Assembly (NCBI GenBank): GCA_017429945.1
Contig: JAFRNY010000076.1
Coordinates: forward strand, 1-37,728
From: Bacteroidaceae bacterium
Lineage (GTDB): Bacteria > Bacteroidota > Bacteroidia > Bacteroidales > Bacteroidaceae
Direction: 5' to 3'
Length of the DNA stretch: 37,728 nucleotides
Shown: positions 1 to 7,378 of the stretch, one piece after another
Position numbering within the stretch: the stretch's first letter is position 1
How the letters are laid out: each line of letters begins with the position of its first letter
The notes under the pieces: model-generated
What the model was told of the DNA's origin: nothing
Databases searched by the model: none
What the model saw: the letters and a program-made list of their open reading frames with translations, nothing else
Made by a program: the position numbers and the translations under genes

Positions 1-246
1 AGCATGCGGAAGAAAATATCGACAAAAAAGAGTAATTTTACAGGAAAATGATTAATTTTGCACCGCCACTAGGATAGACTAGTCAGAAAAGTGAACGGAT
101 ATCCCCGTTTTGGGTGGGTGGATATCGACCGTTTTTTGCAAGTTAGGGGTATTTTTATAAGATTCTGTGAAAATCATAAATATCTAAATCGCTGAGCATC
201 AATATAGTTACGTATCATAGAGTATCATAAAAATCGTTATTTGCGG
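1..246. other. AT-rich noncoding left edge, possible end of an integrated element
   Basis: I see no credible gene here. The stretch is AT-rich. It contains a short hairpin at about 94-109 (arms AACGG and CCGTT, followed by TT) and a repeated GGATATC word at about 98 and 120. It ends abruptly where a tRNA 3' half begins. If the tRNA fragment is an attachment scar, this would be the terminal noncoding part of an element lying mostly left of the window. That is inference. Confidence 0.4.
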
Positions 247-288
247 CTCATAATCTGGAGGTCCTAGGTTCAAGCCCTAGCTGGTCCA
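247..288 (+). tRNA. 3' half of a tRNA with CAU anticodon (truncated, attachment-site-like)
   Basis: The sequence fits a tRNA from the anticodon loop onward: loop CTCATAA with anticodon CAT (249-251), 3' anticodon strand TCTGG, variable loop AGGTC, a perfect T arm (CTAGG, TTCAAGC, CCTAG) and the acceptor strand CTGGTCC with discriminator A288. The 5' half is absent: bases 242-246 do not pair with TCTGG and no GGACCAG acceptor strand lies upstream. No CCA is encoded. CAU fits Met or Ile2. Tyrosine integrases commonly use tRNA 3' halves as attachment sites, so this is probably a displaced tRNA end rather than a working gene. Confidence 0.75.
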
Positions 289-299
289 CGACGAAAATC

Positions 300-332
300 A
301 GCACTTGCGAGGAATTCGCAGGTGCTTTTTTT
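300..332 (+). terminator. Rho-independent terminator after the tRNA fragment
   Basis: A 10-bp stem (AGCACTTGCG with CGCAGGTGCT, one G-T wobble) with a 7-base loop is followed by seven Ts. It lies 11 bases after the tRNA end, where a native tRNA terminator belongs. The tRNA 3' half and its terminator therefore seem to have stayed together, and sequence to the right may be the original flank. Confidence 0.8.
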
Positions 333-395
333 ATTTTACACTTTTCCGAGGCTAAATCCGATTCTCCGCTTGTGTGGGCAGGCCCGGCGGCGTGG

Positions 396-1076
396 TCAAG
401 CAGGTTTCTCTCCATAAGCTGCGGGAGAGTCTTCGGCGGCCATGAGGGGGTCTTCCGCGGGGAGGTCATAGGGCGTGATGCTGCGGTCTTGCAGGTCATC
501 GCCTTGCGCTTGCGTGGAGAGATTGAGCAAGAAAATCTTGTTGAGGGTGTAGGCGAGGGAGTCCAGTGTCGCCGCGCGCAGCTTCGGCCTCAGCTCGCAT
601 TCCCAGATGGTGATGCAGTGCCAGCCCATCGCTGCCAGCTGTCGCTGCACCCTCGCGTCGCGCTCCCGGTTCCGCAGGATCTTTGTCACCCAGAACTCCC
701 GGTTCGTCTTGGGGATTTTGCAGCACTCGGAGCTCTCAATCGCAAACGGCAAATCGTCTAATTGTAAATCCTTAAATTGTAAATTGATATTGTGTCCGTG
801 CCAGAAGCAGCCGTTGACGAAGATGCAGGTGCGGTACTTCCGCATCACTATGTCGGGCTTTCCCGGCAGGCGCGGGTGGTTGAGCCGATAGCGGTAGCCA
901 TTGGCCCACAGCCACCGTCGCACGATTATCTCGGGTTTGGTGTCCTTAGCGTGTATGGCCGCCATGTTGGCCGACCGCCGCGCCCTCTCTTGCTCGTCAG
1001 TGCTGATGCGCGCCTCGTCGGGCCCCGGCTCGTCCGTTGCCTTTTCATGGCGCTGCTGTGGGGTTTGTCTATCCAT
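396..1076 (-). CDS. vsr: Very short patch repair endonuclease Vsr, with an internal insertion
   Basis: Vsr nicks 5' of the T in T:G mismatches, normally those left by deamination of 5-methylcytosine at Dcm sites. The 226-residue protein has the family core: SANMAAIHAKDTKPE (35-49), PGKPDIV with Asp75, the GCFWHGH segment (89-95), PKTNREFW (122-129) and WEC with Cys160. From memory of E. coli Vsr, zinc is held by Cys66, His71, Cys73 and Cys117. The equivalents here would be Cys90 (or a neighbour), His95, Cys118/119 and Cys160. About 20 extra residues (97-117) sit between the His and the second Cys. They are encoded by AT-rich DNA resembling the intergenic repeats nearby, so activity is uncertain. 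A 40-residue acidic tail follows the core. No dcm methylase is visible. The gene overlaps the NUDIX gene by 8 bases and ends the operon. Confidence 0.88.
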   Translation of the reverse strand: MDRQTPQQRHEKATDEPGPDEARISTDEQERARRSANMAAIHAKDTKPEIIVRRWLWANGYRYRLNHPRLPGKPDIVMRKYRTCIFVNGCFWHGHNINLQFKDLQLDDLPFAIESSECCKIPKTNREFWVTKILRNRERDARVQRQLAAMGWHCITIWECELRPKLRAATLDSLAYTLNKIFLLNLSTQAQGDDLQDRSITPYDLPAEDPLMAAEDSPAAYGEKPA

Positions 1077-1467
1077 GATCCGAAAGTTTCTTCAGCTTGC
1101 TCACCAAGTCGCGGTCGGCAGGCAGCCAGCCTACGCTCTCGAGCTCATCTGCTCGGAGCCATCGTGCGGCCTCGTGCTCTTTCAAGAGCAGATGCCCGCT
1201 CTCCACGTGGCAGAGGTAGCAGTGCATGGTTAAGTGGAAGGCTGGATAATCCCATTCTACGGTCTGCACGAGTCGCTCCACCGCGACGCGCGTGTCCAGC
1301 TCCTCCCATATCTCACGCTTCAAGGCCTCCTCGGGCGTCTCGCCCTCCTCCATCTTCCCGCCGGGAAATTCCCACCAGTCCTTCCACTCGCCATATCCCC
1401 GCTGCGTGGCGAAGATGCGCCCTTCGGAATCGCGGATGATTGCCGCTACCACTTCTATTTGTTTCAT
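1069..1467 (-). CDS. NUDIX (deoxy)nucleoside triphosphate pyrophosphohydrolase, MutT-like
   Basis: A 132-residue protein, the normal length for MutT-type enzymes that hydrolyse oxidised or non-canonical (d)NTPs to monophosphates. The NUDIX box (GX5EX7REUXEEXGU) is clear at residues 37-58, starting GGKMEEGE and ending REIWEELDT. The catalytic glutamates are around 52, 55 and 56. The start KQIEVVAAII and the WWEFPGGK segment are typical of the 8-oxo-dGTP diphosphatase branch. It lies 3 bases after the PLD/helicase gene and overlaps vsr by 8 bases, so it is co-transcribed with both. The exact substrate cannot be read from sequence. The local DNA is clearly GC-rich, unlike the helicase genes upstream, so this end of the operon may have a different origin. 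Confidence 0.9.
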   Translation of the reverse strand: MKQIEVVAAIIRDSEGRIFATQRGYGEWKDWWEFPGGKMEEGETPEEALKREIWEELDTRVAVERLVQTVEWDYPAFHLTMHCYLCHVESGHLLLKEHEAARWLRADELESVGWLPADRDLVSKLKKLSDHG

Positions 1468-1470
1468 ATC

Positions 1471-4400
1471 TTATGCAATTTCTTTTATTCTTGCGAAATG
1501 CATCACACTTCCAGGAATAGGTTCTACCATATTCCAGCGGATCTGCATCTGCATTCGCGTACCTAAATTCTTATACTCCCACGAGTTCATAGTGACGCGA
1601 CCTAAATAGACATAACCAAAGGTGCGCGACTTATCCTCCACAAAGTTTTTCTGTTCGCGGACAAACAGCAACATCGTCTGTGTCTGATTGATGTATGCCT
1701 GTCCTTCCTTGGATTCTGGCCTCACGCGGTTTTGAGTGTCCCATTGGAATAGATAAGGCGAAAGGGCCTTGTCATCATAGTCTGTGGTAGAGCCTTCTTC
1801 ACGATTCTTGATGATGTCCACGAACATCGCCTCCACACGCAGGTCTTTGTTTCGTTCTACGCCCTCGCGTGCCGATGATTTGCGGGCTAGAGTCGACGTT
1901 CCTATGGCCACCTGTATCTGCGCCTTTGTATAAACGCCATGCAGCTTCAACGGAAAGTCTGGCAACAGAGAGTTGTCAGCCTTCTCATAGGCCTTGTTTT
2001 CATATAGCAGTAAAGGTAGCGCCTCCTTTAGTTCCTCACACAGGATGGTATCTTTTGACAATTCATCAACCATTTGCTGAAGGTTATCAAACCGGCCGGC
2101 ATTCTCAAACATATCATAGTAGAACATCAACAATCGTTTTTGGTCAATGGCACCCATTTCGCTCACCTTAACCTTAAAATACTGGTCTGCCAACTTTTCA
2201 ATAAAGCTCAAATACGAATACGAATCAGTAGCTAGCCATTTGCGAAACACGGCACGCCTCAATTCATCGTTGTATGCAGATTGCTTTTGCCTCAGTCCTG
2301 CCTCAAAGAGTAACTGATTCCACGTCTTAACTCTATATAGCTTATCCAGGGGCAATTGGTATATCCTGACGAAATTTGCAAGGGTTAGTGGTGCGGAGTG
2401 ATGTCTCTCGAAATTCTGCACTAATGCTATCACCTTACGAGCTGTGAAGCGCTGAATAGCACCTCTTATGTTGCTCATGATATATTCTTTCGCTTTTGGC
2501 TCCAGAATAATCCGGCACCCTAATGGCAAATGAGGGCAGTCGCGTTCCATTTCTTCAACCACACTCATTGAGGTCCGGCCCAACATCACCCGCATACGGT
2601 CGGTATAGTTAAACTCGGCTCGACTATTGCCTACAAAATCAAGGATGTCCACATGCGTTTTACCATCAGCCTTACGTAAGCCACGGCCAAACTGTTGGAT
2701 AAACACGGTAAGGCTCTCTGTTGGGCGAAGGAAGAGTATTGTGTCCACTTCTGGAATGTCAACACCCTCATTGAACATATCCACAACAAACAGGTAATTG
2801 ATATCCTTTCGCTTCAGCCGATTGTACAACACTGTTCGCATCTGCGCATTCTCACTAGTGAGCACATCTGCCTTCAGCCCACAAAGCGTGAATTTTGAAG
2901 TCATGTACTTGGCATGTTGCTGATCCACACAGAAACATAAGGCCCGAACATCACGAATATTGGTTATGTATTTCTGTAGCGATTGAAAAATGACGGCTGT
3001 ACGTGCATCGTTATAGCTATAGATACGCGAAAGTTCCGATGCCACATAATGGCCTTTATCCCAGGTCACTTCGGAATAATCCACTGAGTCGGTAATACCG
3101 TAATAGTAGAACGGAGCCAGTAATCCCTTGTTCAAAGCATCGTCCAGGCGAATCTCAGCTGAGATGACTCCATCAAAGTCTTGGGTAATATCCTCGCCAT
3201 CCATGCGCTCTGGAGTGGCCGTAAGTCCTAACAGCACCTTCGGAGTAAAATAATTGAGAATCTTACGATAAGAAGATGCTGCTACGTGGTGGACTTCGTC
3301 GACTACGATATAGTCGTAATAGTCAGCAGGCAGTCGTAAAGTATCCAAACGATTGTTGAGTGTATCTTTCGAAGCAAACACATATTCATAGCTTGCAGGC
3401 TCTTCTCCGGCATACCATTTCTCACCAAAGTTATAATCGGAGAGCACTTGACGGAATGTGAGCAGGCTCTGACGAAGAATTTCTTCGCGGTGGGCAACAA
3501 ACAGCAGCCTGGCGCGCTCGTGTTTCTCTGCAAATGCTTTATAATCGCTTGCTGCCATGACGGTCTTGCCTGTTCCCGTTGCTGCAACGACCAAGTTGCG
3601 CCAATGTCCTCGCACTTCGCGTTCCACCTGGAGCCGCTCTAAGATTTCCTGTTGATAGTCGAAGGGACGTATCAGACCTTTGAGATTTGTAAAATCAATC
3701 TCGTTGTCAGCCGTTCCGTTAAGGGCTGCCTTAAGCCGCTCATTATCCTCACCGTCCGCAAATGTATCATAGCCTTCTGCCCACCAGGAAGCATCAAACG
3801 CCCCCAGTATGGTATTCATCATCCGTGGTTGCTCCATCTGCGTCACCTTTACATTCCATTCTGCACCAGTATCAAGAGCTTGCTCCGAGATATTCGACGA
3901 ACCGATATATGCCGTATTGAAGCCTGTGTCGCGAAGGAAAATATATGCTTTTGCATGCAGGCGCTCGGAGTTTGTGTCGTAGGTAATCTTGATTTCAGTG
4001 TTCTTCAGAGCCGCCAACTGAGTGACCGCCTCGTAATCAGTAGCCCGCATATAAGTGGTGGTGATAACCTTCAGCATCCCTCCCCTTTGGGTAAACACCT
4101 TTAGCTGTGGTAATATGAGAGCGAGGCCCCGTTTTTTGATGAACGAAACCATCAGTCGGATTTCATCAGCAGAGACAATCTCTTTTTGTAACTCCGTGTA
4201 CAACTTCATCCCCTTGCCCGTAAACAGAGCTCCATTTACCAGCCCTTTTATTGGTCTCATTTCCTCAAGCCGCTTTGCCAAATCGGGATAATCGGACTTT
4301 GTCTTATCGATAACTGCTGTCAAGATTTTAGCTTGAGCCGATACCAAATTTCCAGAATCCAGGTGAAACTCGTCCGCCAACTTTCTGATGATCGTGTTGG

Positions 4401-4638
4401 CTAAGTCCAAACCCTTCTTTACCGAAATGTCCGTCGTCCCATCTTCTTTTTCATCTTCTGCATCTACCACATCAGAAAGCACCTGCTCAAAGATGCTCGT
4501 TAAATACATAGAAAGTAGTTTAGAAACCTCATCCTTTTTGATAAGCCGCTCTCCAACATAGAAACGGTTTTTGTCAATCGAAGAAATTTTCTCATCGAAC
4601 AACTGATTGATTATCTGTTCGTATATTCCAAGTTTCAT
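1471..4638 (-). CDS. PLD-nuclease / SF2 DEAD-DEAH helicase with DUF3427 C-terminus
   Basis: A 1055-residue protein with three parts. Residues about 130-290 form a phospholipase D-like nuclease domain with one HxK motif (His228, Lys230) and the GSSN signature at 247-249. Residues about 320-670 are an SF2 helicase: Walker A ATGTGKT (353-359), DEVH (447-450), LTATPERMDG (472-481) and QQFGRGLRKADG (648-659). The rest matches the DUF3427 region usually attached to this helicase type, including the LSPYLFQWDTQ and YKNLG segments. Such proteins are often annotated as restriction-like helicases in defence islands; the biochemical activity is not established to my knowledge. The start overlaps the recQ stop as ATGA, implying translational coupling, and the NUDIX gene follows after 3 bases. 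DNA or RNA as substrate is open. Confidence 0.9.
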   Translation of the reverse strand: MKLGIYEQIINQLFDEKISSIDKNRFYVGERLIKKDEVSKLLSMYLTSIFEQVLSDVVDAEDEKEDGTTDISVKKGLDLANTIIRKLADEFHLDSGNLVSAQAKILTAVIDKTKSDYPDLAKRLEEMRPIKGLVNGALFTGKGMKLYTELQKEIVSADEIRLMVSFIKKRGLALILPQLKVFTQRGGMLKVITTTYMRATDYEAVTQLAALKNTEIKITYDTNSERLHAKAYIFLRDTGFNTAYIGSSNISEQALDTGAEWNVKVTQMEQPRMMNTILGAFDASWWAEGYDTFADGEDNERLKAALNGTADNEIDFTNLKGLIRPFDYQQEILERLQVEREVRGHWRNLVVAATGTGKTVMAASDYKAFAEKHERARLLFVAHREEILRQSLLTFRQVLSDYNFGEKWYAGEEPASYEYVFASKDTLNNRLDTLRLPADYYDYIVVDEVHHVAASSYRKILNYFTPKVLLGLTATPERMDGEDITQDFDGVISAEIRLDDALNKGLLAPFYYYGITDSVDYSEVTWDKGHYVASELSRIYSYNDARTAVIFQSLQKYITNIRDVRALCFCVDQQHAKYMTSKFTLCGLKADVLTSENAQMRTVLYNRLKRKDINYLFVVDMFNEGVDIPEVDTILFLRPTESLTVFIQQFGRGLRKADGKTHVDILDFVGNSRAEFNYTDRMRVMLGRTSMSVVEEMERDCPHLPLGCRIILEPKAKEYIMSNIRGAIQRFTARKVIALVQNFERHHSAPLTLANFVRIYQLPLDKLYRVKTWNQLLFEAGLRQKQSAYNDELRRAVFRKWLATDSYSYLSFIEKLADQYFKVKVSEMGAIDQKRLLMFYYDMFENAGRFDNLQQMVDELSKDTILCEELKEALPLLLYENKAYEKADNSLLPDFPLKLHGVYTKAQIQVAIGTSTLARKSSAREGVERNKDLRVEAMFVDIIKNREEGSTTDYDDKALSPYLFQWDTQNRVRPESKEGQAYINQTQTMLLFVREQKNFVEDKSRTFGYVYLGRVTMNSWEYKNLGTRMQMQIRWNMVEPIPGSVMHFARIKEIA

Positions 4639-7370
4639 AGATGTATATTTTTATAAATAACCCTGACAATGTTATCTGGAGATGTGAATATGATAGAATT
4701 CATTTCTTCTCGAAGATAACCAATTAAGTGTATGTCTTCCTCCGTATCATGATATATTCGATAACCATGTTCGCTATTAGGCTTTTTAACAAGGATTTCC
4801 CCTTCGTCATATGCGAAACCATGAGCGATGTTGCCCAGTTTTATTAGTTCTTCATTCATCTCAAGAAAGTAGCCAGAAGAGGAAAGAACAACACGACAAT
4901 TACTCGAAAGGAATCGCTTGCTTGTTTTAGTATACTGTACATCATTTTCAATTTGGAATTTTTTAGATCCGTTAGCACTTCCTTTTTGATGCTGGTTTAA
5001 AGCATGCTTCTTCCGTTGCATATCAGCAAGAACCATTTTTATGTCCGAGTATGAAATATCGTCTCCACATGAGGATTTAATTTCCGAGAGCTTTTCAGAT
5101 TGAACTATGCCAATGGCTTCTACGACTATCATATATTTCTCCTGAGATATAAAATCAGAAGCTTTCAAATGACCGTTCCTTATAAGTTCGGCTATGTGGT
5201 CGTATATCGTTGATTCTGTCAGCTTTCGTTTAGCTGCTATTTGTGAAGGCTTTAGTCCAATTTTGATATAGTCGAGCGTCTTTTTTATCGTGTCCGCTAT
5301 CACTGATTTTTCAAGTTCCATTTTTTTGATACGGGAAGCAATGCCCCCTACATTACGCTCCAAGAGTTTTGCGATTTCTCCAGTACTTAGGCCTTGGTAA
5401 TAAAGAGATCTTAACATGTTATCTTCCACTTCGTTCCAACGAACATACGCATTGGCATGAAGTTGCTTTTGCTGTTCCATGTGTGAGAGCGTCTTGGTTG
5501 TTAGCGTTCTTTCAACACTTATTATGGGAACAGGTATATCTTCTTTGTGTGGAGCATATTCTTTTATGACCTCGATGAAATCTGCACCAAAACTGTCGCG
5601 CTTGTGTTCTCCAACGCCAAAGGTATTGCCGAAGGCAGCAAGAGTAGTTGGGCGTTCGATAGCCAAATGATGTAAAGACCGATCAGACAGAACTATGTAT
5701 GCAGGCCACTGATGCTCGTTCGCAATTCGTTTCCTAACTTCTTTTAGTTTATTGAATAGCTCCATGTTTTCGTTCTCGTCAGCATTTTCGAAAGTCTTCA
5801 GACTCTCTTCTTGCAGTCTCCTCCTACGAGCCTTTACGCTAAAGTCCTCACGACTGATGACAGCTAATTGAACGCTTCGTTTACCATATAGCACTTCTTT
5901 TCCCAGCTCTGAAACATGTATATGCCTGTCTTCATTGTATGCAATTTCGATAAACCCCATCTGCAGCATTTGTAACAGATAGTCGTGCCCGTCACGATGG
6001 GTAATCTCGCGACCCGCGGCGAAAGTCTTCAACTGATTATATTGATGCGAGGCCACATCGGGCGACATGTAACCTCGTAGAATATCTATGGTTGTCGTGA
6101 ATCCAACATTCTCTCCTGTCCGCATGATGGCCGATAATGCCTTCTGCACGATGGTTGTGCCATCGAACGTCTGAGGCGGCGTATGACACACATCGCAATT
6201 GCCACAGCCCATGTCGCTCGTCTCGCCGAAATAATTTAGCAGGATACGACGCCGACAAACCTGTGCTTCAGCATACTCCTGCATCCGTTGCAGTTTCTCA
6301 AGGTTAATCTCCTGCTGACCACTCTCATCGGCAAACTTCCGCAAGGTGATGATGTCGCCCAGATTATAGTAAAGTACGGTCTCACAAGGCAGCCCGTCTC
6401 GTCCACCACGTCCAATTTCCTGATAGAAACTCTCGATGCTCTTTGGCAGATTGTAATGCGCCACAAACCGCACATTACTCTTGTCGATGCCCATACCAAA
6501 CGCGATAGTAGCACAAATAACTTGAATCTTATCGGCCACGAAATCGTCCTGCACACGATCACGCTCAGAATTGGGAAGTCCTGCATGATAGACACCCGCC
6601 GATATACCTTCCTTCTTCAACTTCTCTGCAAGCTCTTCTGTTGTTTTTCGTGCAAGACAATAGATAATGCCGCTCTCATTAGGATGCCTTCGGATAAGGT
6701 CGACAATGGAACGCAATTTCTCACGAGCCGAATACCCACGTTTCACATCAAGGCTAAGGTTAGGACGGTCAAACGATCCAATGAATGTTTGAGCATCTTC
6801 TATATTGAGTTGCTTCAGGATGTCTTGTTTCGTTATCTTGTCGGCAGTTGCCGTGAGGGCCATGATTGGGATATTGGGGAATATACGCCTTAAATCTCCC
6901 AACTGGGTGTATTCTGGCCTGAAATCGTGTCCCCAGCTGGAAATGCAATGAGCTTCATCAATCGCAAACAACGATACTTTGGTCTGCATGAACAATTGCA
7001 TCATGCCGCTAAAAAGCCGTTCAGGAGAAATATAAAGTAACTTAACCTGTCCTTGCAGACAACGATTGATAATGTTGCGGTTCAGGTTCTCGTCGTTACT
7101 GCTATTAAGTGCCTCAGCAGGAATCCCATTTGCCTTCAATGCACCTACTTGGTCTTTCATCAAAGAGATAAGGGGGGAGATGATAACCGCCATACCTTCC
7201 ATCACTAAAGCGGAAATCTGGAAACAAAGAGATTTTCCGCCTCCTGTCGGCATAAGCACCAGTGAATCACCGCCCGTAATGGTGTGCTGGATAATTTCCT
7301 CCTGCATAGGGCGGAAAGTATCGTAACCGAAATATGACTTTAGCGTTTTGTATATTATCTCTCTATTCAT
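4635..7370 (-). CDS. recQ: RecQ-family ATP-dependent DNA helicase with long C-terminal tail
   Basis: RecQ unwinds DNA 3' to 5'. I chose the ATG at 7370 (MNREIIYKTL), which gives 911 residues and begins 8 bases after the upstream stop. A longer frame to 7448 would overlap the upstream gene. Visible motifs are FRPMQ (19-23), Walker A PTGGGKS (41-47), DEAH (138-141), SSWGHDFR (144-151) and QEIGRGGRDG (317-326). A RecQ zinc site uses Cys372, Cys389, Cys392 and Cys395. RQC and HRDC-like regions follow, the latter around WPAYIVLSDRSLHHLA. Typical RecQ proteins are 600-730 residues; the extra 200 or so hold two helix-turn-helix-like segments (STGEIAKLLERN, KPSQIAAKRKLTESTIYDHI) and an unrecognised tail. 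It may be an accessory paralogue rather than the housekeeping RecQ. Confidence 0.93.
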   Translation of the reverse strand: MNREIIYKTLKSYFGYDTFRPMQEEIIQHTITGGDSLVLMPTGGGKSLCFQISALVMEGMAVIISPLISLMKDQVGALKANGIPAEALNSSNDENLNRNIINRCLQGQVKLLYISPERLFSGMMQLFMQTKVSLFAIDEAHCISSWGHDFRPEYTQLGDLRRIFPNIPIMALTATADKITKQDILKQLNIEDAQTFIGSFDRPNLSLDVKRGYSAREKLRSIVDLIRRHPNESGIIYCLARKTTEELAEKLKKEGISAGVYHAGLPNSERDRVQDDFVADKIQVICATIAFGMGIDKSNVRFVAHYNLPKSIESFYQEIGRGGRDGLPCETVLYYNLGDIITLRKFADESGQQEINLEKLQRMQEYAEAQVCRRRILLNYFGETSDMGCGNCDVCHTPPQTFDGTTIVQKALSAIMRTGENVGFTTTIDILRGYMSPDVASHQYNQLKTFAAGREITHRDGHDYLLQMLQMGFIEIAYNEDRHIHVSELGKEVLYGKRSVQLAVISREDFSVKARRRRLQEESLKTFENADENENMELFNKLKEVRKRIANEHQWPAYIVLSDRSLHHLAIERPTTLAAFGNTFGVGEHKRDSFGADFIEVIKEYAPHKEDIPVPIISVERTLTTKTLSHMEQQKQLHANAYVRWNEVEDNMLRSLYYQGLSTGEIAKLLERNVGGIASRIKKMELEKSVIADTIKKTLDYIKIGLKPSQIAAKRKLTESTIYDHIAELIRNGHLKASDFISQEKYMIVVEAIGIVQSEKLSEIKSSCGDDISYSDIKMVLADMQRKKHALNQHQKGSANGSKKFQIENDVQYTKTSKRFLSSNCRVVLSSSGYFLEMNEELIKLGNIAHGFAYDEGEILVKKPNSEHGYRIYHDTEEDIHLIGYLREEMNSIIFTSPDNIVRVIYKNIHL

Positions 7371-7378
7371 GTAAATAT

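Noticed and set aside
248-499. An 83-codon minus-strand frame ending in LGLEPRTSRL
   Set aside because: This ending is a known artefact of reading a tRNA in antisense; the frame also runs through vsr in another phase.
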